DNA of 64,000 bases from Hyphomonas sediminis (GTDB lineage: Bacteria > Pseudomonadota > Alphaproteobacteria > Caulobacterales > Hyphomonadaceae). The stretch covers positions 1,488,001-1,552,000 of the forward strand of contig NZ_JAIEZP010000001.1 in assembly GCF_019679475.1 (NCBI RefSeq). Direction: 5' to 3'. The notes beneath the pieces were generated by a model, which saw nothing but the letters and a program-made list of their open reading frames with translations, ran no database searches and was not told where the DNA came from. Made by a program: the position numbers and the translations under genes. Below are positions 51,323-61,726 of the stretch, in pieces. Each line of letters begins with the position of its first letter. Within the stretch, counting starts at the first letter, position 1.

Positions 51323-52849
51323 GTGCCTTTGAGACTCGCCATCGTCGGCCGGCCAAATGTCGGCAAATCGACGCTGTTCAACCGCCTCGTCGGCAAGAAG
51401 CTGGCGCTGGTGGATGACCAGCCGGGGGTGACTCGCGACCGCAAGATGGCGGAAGGCCGCCTTGCCTCCCTGCCGCTGAACCTGATCGACACGGCTGGCT
51501 TCGAGAATGTGAACGATGACAGCCTGGAGGCGCGGATGCGCGCGCAGACAGAGGCCGCTATCGCCGAAGCCGACCTTGCATTGTTTCTGGTGGACGCGCG
51601 CGTTGGCGTGACGCCGGAAGACGAAACCTTTGCTCTCCTGCTGCGCAAGACCGGTATTCCGGTCGTGCTGGCGGCCAACAAGGCCGAAGGTCGCGTGGGC
51701 GAGGCCGGCGTGCTGGACGCTTACCGTCTCGGATTTGGGGAGCCTGTGGGCCTTTCTGCCGAGCATGGCGAAGGCTTTGCCGAGCTTTATGAAGCGATAC
51801 GCGTGGCCCTCGGGCCGGACGCGTTCGAAAAAGCGCTGGAAGAGGCCGAGCCCGATTATGAGGGCGGCGCGGGCGACGATATTCTCGAAAAGCTCGCCCA
51901 TATCGACATTGAAGATACAACGATGTCGGACGATGAACTCGTTGCCGCCATCGAAGCGGCAGATGTGGACCTGCCAGCCCCGACAATCCAGCCTGATCGC
52001 CCGATCAAGCTGGCCATCGTGGGCCGTCCGAATGCGGGTAAATCTACGCTGATCAACCAGCTGCTCCAATCCGACCGCCTGTTGACCGGCCCGGAAGCGG
52101 GCATCACGCGCGATTCCATTTCCATTGACTGGGAATGGGAGGGCCGCAAGATCCGCCTCGTGGACACCGCCGGCCTTCGCCGCAAGTCCAAGGTTCAGGA
52201 GCGCCTGGAACGTATGTCTACGGCGGAAACCATCCGCTCGCTGAAATATGCGGACATTGTTGCCCTCGTCATGGACGCGCATGAGGCGATGGAAAAGCAG
52301 GACCTTCAGATTGCCGACCTGGCTCTGCGCGAAGGGCGGGGCGTTGTGCTCGTCATTTCCAAATGGGACACCGTTCAGGATACGGATGGCGCCGCCCGCC
52401 ACATCCGCGATATGGCCAACCGCTTGATGCCGAATGCCGGCGGGGCGCCAGTCGTGTTCCTATCCGGCCTGACGGGCCGGAACACCGAGAAGCTGATGCC
52501 GGCGGTCGTGAAGGTCTACAAGGACTGGACGGCGCGGGCGAAGACGGGCGACCTTAACCGCTGGCTGCGCCACACGGTTGAGCATCACCCGCCGCCGAGC
52601 GTGCAGGGCAAGCGCATCAAGCCGCGCTATATGGCGCAAATGAAAGCACGTCCGCCGACCTTTGTGCTGATTGCCTCGCGCGGGGAGCAGATGCCGGAAG
52701 GCTACAAGCGCTATCTCATCAATGGCATCCGCGAAGCATTCGACATGCACGGCGTGCCGATCCGCCTGTTCGTGCGCCAGGGCAAGAACCCCTATGCGGG
52801 CAAGGTGGGCCCTGGCGGCCCGCCGCGTCACAAGCGCCGCACCAACTAG
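51323..52849 (+). CDS. der: Ribosome-associated GTPase Der (EngA)
   Basis: A 508-aa tandem GTPase for 50S ribosome assembly. The first P-loop is GRPNVGKS (residues 8-15), the second GRPNAGKS (about 234-241), each with its NKAD/SKWD-type motif (NKAEG; SKWD); a KH-like C-terminal domain ends near residue 465. An acidic linker (about 175-225) joins the GTPases, longer than in E. coli. GTG start. Confidence 0.97.
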   Translation: MPLRLAIVGRPNVGKSTLFNRLVGKKLALVDDQPGVTRDRKMAEGRLASLPLNLIDTAGFENVNDDSLEARMRAQTEAAIAEADLALFLVDARVGVTPEDETFALLLRKTGIPVVLAANKAEGRVGEAGVLDAYRLGFGEPVGLSAEHGEGFAELYEAIRVALGPDAFEKALEEAEPDYEGGAGDDILEKLAHIDIEDTTMSDDELVAAIEAADVDLPAPTIQPDRPIKLAIVGRPNAGKSTLINQLLQSDRLLTGPEAGITRDSISIDWEWEGRKIRLVDTAGLRRKSKVQERLERMSTAETIRSLKYADIVALVMDAHEAMEKQDLQIADLALREGRGVVLVISKWDTVQDTDGAARHIRDMANRLMPNAGGAPVVFLSGLTGRNTEKLMPAVVKVYKDWTARAKTGDLNRWLRHTVEHHPPPSVQGKRIKPRYMAQMKARPPTFVLIASRGEQMPEGYKRYLINGIREAFDMHGVPIRLFVRQGKNPYAGKVGPGGPPRHKRRTN

Positions 52850-52872
52850 CCCGGCCTGCTAGCCCGAAATGT

Positions 52873-52886
52873 CCGTCAGCTGACGG
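52873..52886. repeat. 14-bp perfect palindrome spanning a stop codon
   Basis: CCGTCAGCTGACGG overlaps the 3' end of the small lipoprotein gene and lies 24 bases past der. Could be chance or part of a bidirectional terminator; no T-tract. Confidence 0.4.
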
Positions 52887-53244
52887 TCATCACGCCTTCT
52901 ATTGTATGGTGCAGCTGGCCGTTGCAGAAAATCTCGATCCGGTCCGGATGACCCGCCGTTGCGCTTCGGAAACCGGCGGCGCCGGGGTGGCCTGCGCCGC
53001 CAGGCACCAGTTCAATCTGAAGTATGCGCGGCGTTTCTTCCTGCGTGATAGTCCGCAGCATCCAGAGATCCCATGTGTGCAGGCGCATGGAAACGATCAG
53101 GGAATGGTCGGCCGCTTCCGGTCCGGGCATCCGGTTTACCCAGGCATCTGCTGACGTAACATCAGGACAGGCGCGCGCGCGGGGCGGCAGCAGGGCGCAG
53201 CCTGAAAGGCCGGCCATCGCCAGAGCCGCAATGAGCAAGCGCAT
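52876..53244 (-). CDS. Small lipoprotein, hypothetical
   Basis: A 122-aa lipoprotein: signal MRLLIAALAMAGLSGC (Cys16). The ATG at 53244 shares its A with the TGA of the preceding subtilisin gene, so the two are translationally coupled. The mature part has two Cys (positions about 26 and 106) and beta-strand-like stretches (SLIVSMRLHTWDLWMLRTI). No recognised domain. It may be a chaperone or inhibitor partner of the protease; this is inference from coupling. Confidence 0.72.
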   Translation of the reverse strand: MRLLIAALAMAGLSGCALLPPRARACPDVTSADAWVNRMPGPEAADHSLIVSMRLHTWDLWMLRTITQEETPRILQIELVPGGAGHPGAAGFRSATAGHPDRIEIFCNGQLHHTIEGVMTVS

Positions 53245-55613
53245 CAAAATTCCCCCCGAAGGCCGAACCAGACCATGCCCGCGTCATCGGCATAGGCAAC
53301 ATGATTGGGCGCGTGGACCCAGGCGGCGGCTGTTTCGGCGTTCCAGCCCTTGAGCAGTTGCCAGCGCAGGCGCGTTTCAAAATTCAGCTGGCGGCCGCTG
53401 GGCGTCAACGAAATATGGCGCTCACTGAATATCAGGCCGGTCGTGTCGGCGCCGGTCACGGTTTCATAGCTGAGCGTGCCAGCCTCGGCGCGCCGGGGCT
53501 GGGCGAGGACAAAGCTCAGCGTTGCCGGGCCAAGATCGCGCGCGGCGCCGAGCGACCAGCGGCTGGTCTGCACGCCGCTGGCGCGGATGCCATCCAACTC
53601 GACAAAACCCCATTCAAGGCCGCCGGAGACAAGCCAACCCCGGCCCATCTCACGCGCGCCCTCCGTGGTCCAGGCAGTCAGGCGCCCCTGATTGTCCGCC
53701 CCCAGACGGGACTGGACAGCGCCGCCAAGCGCAGACTGCGCGTCCTCGACGCTTTCAAGGCTGGTGCGCAGAGACCAGCCATAGCCGGACCGACCAAACC
53801 CGGCACCATAGCGGCTGCGCGTATCATCGGAGGCGGTGAAGGCGTGAATGTCCATCGGGCCGAAGGATTGAGTGATGCTGGCCCAACTGCCATCGGTGGC
53901 GAAGCTGTCCGGGGCGCCCGGCTCCATCACAAGGCTTGCGGTGGGGGCGATGCGCGGCAGGCTGCCGCCGCGGCCCGCGGAAACTTCGCCGCCCTCGAAG
54001 CGGAAGGTGGCGGCGAACTGGGATTGTGGCTCTGCCTGATAGGGCGCGGCGCGGTCTTCAAACAGTTTCGGTGTGTGCCAGGAAAGCTCGATGTCGCCGG
54101 CGCGGATCGCGCGGGACTCACCGGCCAATGACGCGGCGCGGACATTGAAGTCCGAGAGCGGAGCATCTGCCGAGCGCGAGAGGGCGGCTGCGTTGAGGCT
54201 GAAGGTGCGGTCATACTTGTCGATGAGGGCCATGCCTTCAAACAGGCGGCCATGGTCGGCCCAGTCGCCAAAGGCACCGCCGGGGGCGCCCGCCAGCAAG
54301 TTGATGGAAACGCGTTCGCCATCAAAAAAAGCCGTCTGGGCGCCCTGCGGCGCAAAGGCGCGCGCGAGATTCATCAGCCCGACGCCGGAGACATCATCCG
54401 CGCCGACACCCGCCGCGATACCGAGGATCGGATCGGGATTGAGGTCGATATAATCGTCTGCCGTATCGAGCAGGATGCTGAGCGCGTCCTGCGGGCGAGC
54501 CTGCAGGTTCGGGAAAGTTTGCAGCAGCAGCGCGAGCGCGCCGGAGACATAGGGCGCAGCGAAGGATGTGCCGCTGATGCGGTAATAGTCGCCAATGGTG
54601 TCGGCGTCGTTTGTCGGGTCACCAGGGACGGCGATGTCATCGTCCGGGCCGGTAGAGACGACGCCCTGGCCGGGCGCGAGGATATAGGCGTCGCGGGCGG
54701 CAGAGCCGGCGCGGTTGGAGAAGCTGGCGATGGTGCCCACCGGCTCGGACGAGCCGGAAGAGGCGACAACGGCGCCGACCGCCACGACGCGGCCCTGCGC
54801 GCTAGCGTATCCGGCGGCGCGGGCAGGGCTGTTGACCGTGGTGCCCTTGGCGGCGACGGGGCTGCCGTTTCCATCCGTGGTCGGCGGTTCGGCGTCATTG
54901 CCGGCGGAGACGACCACCAGCACGCCGCGCTGGGCCGCGCTGATGATGGCGTTCTCGATGGTCTGGTCTGCGCCCGGCTCACTCCCCAGAGAGAGGTTGA
55001 TAACCTTGGCGCCATTGTCGACGGCATAGCTGATGGCTTCGGCAACGTCCGTCACCGGATAGCGGCATCCATCCAGCTCGGCGCAACTGCCTTGCCGGTC
55101 GGCGCGAATGTCGAGGATGGTGGCCTCGAAGGCGGTGCCCATGATGCCCGCGCTGTCGCGCTTGGCGGCGATAACGCCGGCAACCAGTGTGCCGTGGCCT
55201 TCGATGTCGATGTCTGTGGGCGAACGGCCGTCGGCGTTCACATCATAGGTTGGTCCGGTGAACTGGCCGCTGAGATCGGGGTGGGTGTGGTCAGCGCCGG
55301 TGTCGATGACCGCGACGATGATGCCCGCGCCAGTTGCGCCGGCAGAATAGGCGGTAGAAGCGTTGATGAGACCGAGGCCCTGCGTTGTGTTGTATTCGCT
55401 GGTCTCAAAGGACGACGGGGGCGGCCCCGGCGGAGGGGGCGGTGGAGGAGGCGGCGGTGGAGGGGGCGGGGGTGGCAGGGGCTGGGTGCCTGAACTGCCG
55501 CCGCCGCCACTCCCGCCACTGGCGCAGGCGCTAAGCCATAATGGTGCCGACGTGACGAGCACAGCGGCAGCGATCCGGACTGCGAGGCGGGTTGGCTGGT
55601 TTGGACTGGCCAT
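53244..55613 (-). CDS. S8 subtilisin-like lipoprotein protease with barrel-like C terminus
   Basis: A 789-aa outer-membrane serine protease. Signal ends in LWLSAC (Cys30). Then comes a Gly/Ser-rich linker and 16 consecutive prolines (residues 47-62). The subtilisin domain has Asp104 (DTG), His140 (GHGT) and Ser350 (GTSFAAP). Residues about 440-789 lack known protease features and end in VWFGLRGEF with a terminal Phe, as in outer-membrane beta-barrels, so an autotransporter-like arrangement is possible, although a lipobox is unusual for one. A hairpin with 11-bp arms sequesters its ribosome-binding site. The next gene is coupled. Confidence 0.88.
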   Translation of the reverse strand: MASPNQPTRLAVRIAAAVLVTSAPLWLSACASGGSGGGGSSGTQPLPPPPPPPPPPPPPPPPGPPPSSFETSEYNTTQGLGLINASTAYSAGATGAGIIVAVIDTGADHTHPDLSGQFTGPTYDVNADGRSPTDIDIEGHGTLVAGVIAAKRDSAGIMGTAFEATILDIRADRQGSCAELDGCRYPVTDVAEAISYAVDNGAKVINLSLGSEPGADQTIENAIISAAQRGVLVVVSAGNDAEPPTTDGNGSPVAAKGTTVNSPARAAGYASAQGRVVAVGAVVASSGSSEPVGTIASFSNRAGSAARDAYILAPGQGVVSTGPDDDIAVPGDPTNDADTIGDYYRISGTSFAAPYVSGALALLLQTFPNLQARPQDALSILLDTADDYIDLNPDPILGIAAGVGADDVSGVGLMNLARAFAPQGAQTAFFDGERVSINLLAGAPGGAFGDWADHGRLFEGMALIDKYDRTFSLNAAALSRSADAPLSDFNVRAASLAGESRAIRAGDIELSWHTPKLFEDRAAPYQAEPQSQFAATFRFEGGEVSAGRGGSLPRIAPTASLVMEPGAPDSFATDGSWASITQSFGPMDIHAFTASDDTRSRYGAGFGRSGYGWSLRTSLESVEDAQSALGGAVQSRLGADNQGRLTAWTTEGAREMGRGWLVSGGLEWGFVELDGIRASGVQTSRWSLGAARDLGPATLSFVLAQPRRAEAGTLSYETVTGADTTGLIFSERHISLTPSGRQLNFETRLRWQLLKGWNAETAAAWVHAPNHVAYADDAGMVWFGLRGEF

Positions 55614-55617
55614 GATG

Positions 55618-55658
55618 TCTCACCCCAAGTGATACTTGTGTATGACGTTGGGGTGAGA
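55618..55658 (-). promoter_or_regulatory. Leader hairpin covering the ribosome-binding site of the subtilisin gene
   Basis: TCTCACCCCAA (55618-55628 on plus) and TTGGGGTGAGA (55648-55658) are perfect 11-base arms with a 19-base spacer. In the mRNA the arm with GGGGTGAG lies 4 bases before the ATG and is the only Shine-Dalgarno candidate, so folding would block initiation. It could also be a DNA operator. Confidence 0.6.
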
Positions 55659-55693
55659 TTGTCGTGTGCCGGGCGGGCTGGCAAGCCGTCTGA

Positions 55694-57625
55694 TCAGATG
55701 CCGCTGCCGGGGCCTTCCCACACGCTGAGGAATCCGCGCTCATCAAGATAAGCGAAGATTTCCTCGGCGGCCTCTTCAGCTGACTTGTCTGCCGTACTGA
55801 TGCGGATTTCCGGAGCAAGGGGCGGTTCATACGGGCTGTCGATGCCGGTGAAGTTGCGGATCTCACCGGCGCGGGCCTTCTTGTAGAGACCTTTCACATC
55901 GCGCTGCTCCGCAATTGCCAGCGGCGTATCGACATGGATTTCGATGAACTCGCCTTCGGGCATCAGCGCGCGCGCCATCTGGCGTTCGGCCCGGAAGGGC
56001 GAGATGAACGAGACCAGCGTGATAAGACCGGCATCCGTCATCAGGCGCGCCACATTGGCGACCCGGCGGATGTTCTCCACCCGGTCGGCATCGGTGAAGC
56101 CGAGATCGCGGTTGAGGCCGTGGCGCACATTGTCCCCGTCGAGGATGAAGGTATGCCGTCCGTAGGCGAACAGGCGCTTCTGCAGGGCATTGGCGATGGT
56201 CGATTTGCCCGAGCCTGAAAGGCCGGTGAACCAGAGCACCGCAGGGCGCTGGCCCTTCTGTTCGGCGAGGGCATCGCGGCTGATGTCGAGCGCCTGCCAG
56301 TGAATGTTGGAAGCGCGGCGCAAGGCGAAGTCCACCAGGCCGAGGGCAACCGTGTCGTTCGTCTGGCGGTCGATGAGGATGAAGCCACCGGTTTCGCGGT
56401 TATCCTTGTAGGGATCAAATGGGATGGGCTGGTCGAGCGACAGGGTGGTGACGACAATCTGGTTCAGCTCCGCCGTGCGAGCGGAGGTTTCGGCCAGCGT
56501 ATTCACGTCGACGCCGTGCTTGGGCGCGTTGACGGTGGCTGTGACGGTCTTGGTGCCGGCCTTGAGAATGTAGCGGCGGCCCGGAAGCAGCGGCTGCTCG
56601 CTCATCCAGAGAAGGTGAACCTGGAACTGGTCGGACACTTCGGCAGGCTGGGCCGAAGACACGATCATGTCGCCGCGCGAGGTGTCGATCTCGTCTGCGA
56701 AGGTCAGCGTGACCGACTGGCCGGCCACGGCTTCGTCGAGATCGCCATCTACCGTGACGATACGCGTGATGGTAGTTTCCCGGCCCGAAGGCAGCGAGCG
56801 AACCTTGTCGCCCGGCTTGACACTGCCGCTGGCAATCTGGCCGGCAAAGCCCCGGAAATCGAGGTTTGGACGGCTGACCCACTGAACCGGCAGGCGGAAG
56901 GGGCGGCCAGTGCGCTCGTCTTCAATCTCGACGGTTTCAAGATATTCAATAAGGCTCGGCCCGTTATACCAGGGCGTTTCGGGCGAGCGCTCGGTCATGT
57001 TGGTGCCTGCCAGCGCCGAAAGCGGAATAGGCTGGATGCTGACTTTTCCCGGCAGTCCTTCGGCGAAGGCGAGAAAGTCTGCGACGATGCTGTCGAACAC
57101 GTCCTGCTTGTAGCCTACAAGGTCCATCTTGTTTACGGCCAGCACCAGATGGCGAATGCCCAGAAGGCTGGCAATAAAGCTGTGGCGGCGCGTCTGGGTG
57201 AGGACGCCCTTGCGGGCATCGATCATCAGGATGGCGGCGTCTGCCGTGGAAGCGCCGGTGGCCATGTTGCGCGTATACTGTTCATGTCCGGGTGTGTCTG
57301 CCACGATGAACTTGCGCTTCTGGGTGGCGAAGAAACGGTAGGCAACGTCAATCGTTATGCCTTGTTCGCGCTCTGCCGCCAGACCATCGACCAGCAAAGC
57401 GAAGTCAATGGAATCTCCCTGCGTGCCAACCCGCTTGGAATCCGATTCCAGCGTCGCCAGCTGATCTTCGAAGATCATCTTGGAATCATAAAGCAGGCGG
57501 CCGATCAGGGTCGACTTGCCGTCATCCACCGAGCCGCAGGTGATAAAGCGCAGCAGAGACTTGTTCTCATGCGCTTCCAGATAGGCGCCGATGTCGGCCG
57601 CAATCAGATCGTCATTGAGGCGCAT
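55694..57625 (-). CDS. cysNC: Bifunctional sulfate adenylyltransferase subunit 1/adenylylsulfate kinase
   Basis: A 643-aa fusion for sulfate activation. Residues about 1-445: EF-Tu-like GTPase CysN with GSVDDGKST (P-loop), DTPGHEQY and NKMDL. Residues about 450-643: APS kinase CysC with GLSGSGKST and [10 protein letters not shown]. It makes APS with CysD and then PAPS. The ATG overlaps the stop of cysD by one base, and the gene is second in the operon. No cysH is nearby. Confidence 0.96.
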   Translation of the reverse strand: MRLNDDLIAADIGAYLEAHENKSLLRFITCGSVDDGKSTLIGRLLYDSKMIFEDQLATLESDSKRVGTQGDSIDFALLVDGLAAEREQGITIDVAYRFFATQKRKFIVADTPGHEQYTRNMATGASTADAAILMIDARKGVLTQTRRHSFIASLLGIRHLVLAVNKMDLVGYKQDVFDSIVADFLAFAEGLPGKVSIQPIPLSALAGTNMTERSPETPWYNGPSLIEYLETVEIEDERTGRPFRLPVQWVSRPNLDFRGFAGQIASGSVKPGDKVRSLPSGRETTITRIVTVDGDLDEAVAGQSVTLTFADEIDTSRGDMIVSSAQPAEVSDQFQVHLLWMSEQPLLPGRRYILKAGTKTVTATVNAPKHGVDVNTLAETSARTAELNQIVVTTLSLDQPIPFDPYKDNRETGGFILIDRQTNDTVALGLVDFALRRASNIHWQALDISRDALAEQKGQRPAVLWFTGLSGSGKSTIANALQKRLFAYGRHTFILDGDNVRHGLNRDLGFTDADRVENIRRVANVARLMTDAGLITLVSFISPFRAERQMARALMPEGEFIEIHVDTPLAIAEQRDVKGLYKKARAGEIRNFTGIDSPYEPPLAPEIRISTADKSAEEAAEEIFAYLDERGFLSVWEGPGSGI

Positions 57626-58527
57626 CAGAAATAGCCTTCCTGTTTTTTCTTCTCCATCGAGGCGGCCTGGTCCTTGTCGATGGCGCGGCCCTGGCGCTCA
57701 GAGGTGGAGGTGAGAAGGATTTCCTGGATCACATCGTCCAGCGTGGCGGCGGTGCTTTCGACCGCGCCGGTAAGCGGATAGCAGCCCAGCGTCCGGAAGC
57801 GGACGGATTTGACTTCAGCTTTGGCGGAGATGTCTGCGGGCACGCGGTCGTCATCGACCATGATGAGTGTGTCATTCCAAGTTACAACTGGGCGCGGCGC
57901 GGAGAGATACAGTGGGACCAGCTCAATCTTCTCGCGGCGGATGTATTGCCAGATATCCAACTCAGTCCAGTTCGACAGGGGGAAGGCGCGGATGCTTTCG
58001 CCCTTGTGCATGCGGGTATTGTAGAGGTTCCAGATCTCCGGGCGCTGACGTTTCGGGTCCCAGCGATGGCCGGCAGAGCGGAAGGAGATGATACGTTCCT
58101 TGGCGCGGGATTTCTCCTCGTCGCGCCGGGCACCGCCAAAGGCGGCATCGAAGCCGTATTTGTCGAGCGCCTGTTTCAGCGCGGCAGTCTTCATTACATC
58201 CGTATGGTAGGCTGAGCCATGGGTGAACGGGCCAACGCCCTCCGTCACCCCGTCCTCATTCATGTGGACGAGCAGCTCAAGGCCCAGCTCTTTTACTTTC
58301 CGGTCACGAAACTCGATCATCTCGCGGAATTTCCAGCCGGTATCGACATGCAGCAGCGGGAAGGGCGGCTTGGCCGGATAGAAGGCCTTCATCGCCAGAT
58401 GCAGCATCACGGCGGAGTCCTTGCCGATGGAGTAAAGCATCACCGGCTTTTCACATTCGGAGGCGACTTCCCGGATGATGTGGAGGCTTTCGGCTTCCAG
58501 CCGGTCCAGATGGGTCAGATTAGGCAA
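57625..58527 (-). CDS. cysD: Sulfate adenylyltransferase subunit 2
   Basis: A 300-aa PP-loop ATPase that forms APS with CysN. Motif [12 protein letters not shown] near residue 33; [10 protein letters not shown] near 59. The protein aligns with CysD from its [11 protein letters not shown], so TTG at 58527 is the start. An ATG at 58541 preceded by a run of eight A is out of frame by one base; nine A would give an in-frame start ([13 protein letters not shown]). The ribosome-binding site is weak either way. Confidence 0.94.
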   Translation of the reverse strand: MPNLTHLDRLEAESLHIIREVASECEKPVMLYSIGKDSAVMLHLAMKAFYPAKPPFPLLHVDTGWKFREMIEFRDRKVKELGLELLVHMNEDGVTEGVGPFTHGSAYHTDVMKTAALKQALDKYGFDAAFGGARRDEEKSRAKERIISFRSAGHRWDPKRQRPEIWNLYNTRMHKGESIRAFPLSNWTELDIWQYIRREKIELVPLYLSAPRPVVTWNDTLIMVDDDRVPADISAKAEVKSVRFRTLGCYPLTGAVESTAATLDDVIQEILLTSTSERQGRAIDKDQAASMEKKKQEGYF

Positions 58528-58575
58528 GGTTTTTTTTCCATCGATTAGGTTCGGGCGATCCGTAGCGGGCCTTAC

Positions 58576-58603
58576 AAGCAGAGGAAAGGCTCCGTATCTG
58601 CTT
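58576..58603 (-). promoter_or_regulatory. Leader hairpin upstream of cysD
   Basis: AAGCAGA and TCTGCTT are perfect 7-base arms (58576-58582, 58597-58603) with an inner GGA/TCC pairing. It begins about 49 bases upstream of the cysD start and could be an attenuator-like or operator structure. Confidence 0.4.
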
Positions 58604-58680
58604 CACACTGACCCTTCAGGAAAGCTAAACGAAACTCGCCGTTAGGCCAGCCCCGAATCCGCCCAAATCAGTGTCACAAA

Positions 58681-58703
58681 TGCACATAAATCGTCATTGT
58701 GCA
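58681..58703. promoter_or_regulatory. Inverted repeat between cysD and glmS
   Basis: TGCACA (58681-58686) and TGTGCA (58698-58703) are 11 bases apart, in the shared divergent region. A regulator of sulfate or amino-sugar genes could bind. Confidence 0.38.
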
Positions 58704-58732
58704 GCCAGACTCCCGAGGTTTAAGGAGACGAT

Positions 58733-58756
58733 CAGCCAATCGGCTGGGGGCAGCCG
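58733..58756 (+). promoter_or_regulatory. Alternative hairpins in the glmS leader
   Basis: GGCTG (58742-58746) can pair with CAGCC at 58733-58737 (loop AATC) or at 58751-58755, the latter as CGGCTG-GGGG-CAGCCG. The GGAG ribosome-binding site (58761-58764) is just downstream. Confidence 0.45.
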
Positions 58757-58774
58757 GAGCGGAGTGCGAAGTTT

Positions 58775-60601
<1,827 letters not shown>

Positions 60602-60617
60602 TCCGGCCAGCATTGAA

Positions 60618-60680
60618 GCCTGCCATCGCTATGATATAGGCCGGGGATGATCCTGAGCATTGTTCCCGGCCCAGGCAGGC
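60618..60680. repeat. Nested inverted repeats between glmS and the RmlD-like gene
   Basis: GCCTGCC (60618) pairs with GGCAGGC (60674), enclosing GGCCGGG (60639) with CCCGGCC (60665). No T-tract. It could be a leader structure for the downstream gene. Confidence 0.5.
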
Positions 60681-60696
60681 CAGAAAGTTTGGCCGC

Positions 60697-61587
60697 GTGA
60701 CGCCAGCGACAGGACAGATTCTCGTTATTGGCCGCCAGGGCCAGCTTGCCCAAGCGCTGCTTGCCACCGGGCGCGATGACCTCGTTTGCGTTGGTCGGCC
60801 GGAAGCAGATCTTGCAAATCCGGATGCCTTGGCCGCGCTGATCAGCCGTTACCAACCGCGCCTTGTGCTCAATGCTGGCGGCTTCACCAAGGTAGACCTT
60901 GCAGAGAGCCAGGAAGCAGAGGCATTCGCGTTGAATGAGGCTGGTCCGGCAGCGCTTGCCCGGTTATGCCAGGCGGCGGCGATCCCCCTGATCCACATCT
61001 CGACCGATTGCGTGTTCGACGGGCAGAAAGCCGCTCCGTATGATGCTGGGGACATGGCGCGCCCATTGAGCGTATACGGCCGGTCGAAGCTGGCCGGAGA
61101 ACAGGCAGTCGCGCAGCTGTGCACGGCGCATCTGGTTGTGCGTGTATCCTGGGTTTTCTCCGAGTATGCAGACAATTTCGTGCGCACGATGCTGAAACTC
61201 GCGGCGGGCCGGGACGAGATCACGGTGGTGAACGACCAGATTGGCTACCCGACTTATTGTCCCGACCTGGCGGCGGGCTTGCTGCTGATGGCAGATCAGG
61301 TGTTGCAACCGGGATTTGATCAATGGGGCGTCTATCATCTGGCGGGCCGGCAGGAGATCGACCGGGCGGCGATGGCGGAGGCGATCTTTGCCGAGAGCCG
61401 CGTCCAGGGCGGGCCTTCGGCGTGGGTTAAAGGCGTGGCAACGTCAGACTACCCCACGCCAGCAGCGCGCCCGATGAATGCCCGGCTGGACTCGCGCAAG
61501 GTGGCGGAGGTCTTTGGTGTATCATTGAATGACTGGAATATTGGCCTGAAGCGCGCGGTTGGCGTGCTGCTCGGGGATGAGAAATGA
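60697..61587 (+). CDS. rfbD: dTDP-4-dehydrorhamnose reductase family protein (RmlD-like)
   Basis: A 296-aa extended SDR. NAD(P) motif VIGRQGQLAQAL near residue 10, STDCVFDG near 108, catalytic YGRSK near 130. RmlD reduces dTDP-4-keto-rhamnose to dTDP-L-rhamnose, but rmlA, rmlB and rmlC are not in the window, so another nucleotide-sugar substrate is possible. GTG start. Confidence 0.8.
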   Translation: MTPATGQILVIGRQGQLAQALLATGRDDLVCVGRPEADLANPDALAALISRYQPRLVLNAGGFTKVDLAESQEAEAFALNEAGPAALARLCQAAAIPLIHISTDCVFDGQKAAPYDAGDMARPLSVYGRSKLAGEQAVAQLCTAHLVVRVSWVFSEYADNFVRTMLKLAAGRDEITVVNDQIGYPTYCPDLAAGLLLMADQVLQPGFDQWGVYHLAGRQEIDRAAMAEAIFAESRVQGGPSAWVKGVATSDYPTPAARPMNARLDSRKVAEVFGVSLNDWNIGLKRAVGVLLGDEK

Positions 61588-61726
61588 AGGATAGCGGTTT
61601 GTAGTCCCGCCAGCCCTGACGCTTGGTTTAACGCTGTCAGGGAGGGGGCTGTTAACGCTCTTGAGTGCATGAATGGAGCGGAATGCTGGCCAGGGGCCAG
61701 ACCGGGTTCAAGTGGGGTTTTGAACG

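Noticed and set aside
54252-55493. 413-codon antisense ORF in the subtilisin gene
   Set aside because: Shadow frame; it ends in an Arg-rich repeat produced by the antisense of the proline tract.
58528-58774. SAM-type riboswitch or glmS ribozyme in the cysD/glmS region
   Set aside because: No SAM-II pseudoknot consensus and no glmS ribozyme core could be seen; only short inverted repeats.
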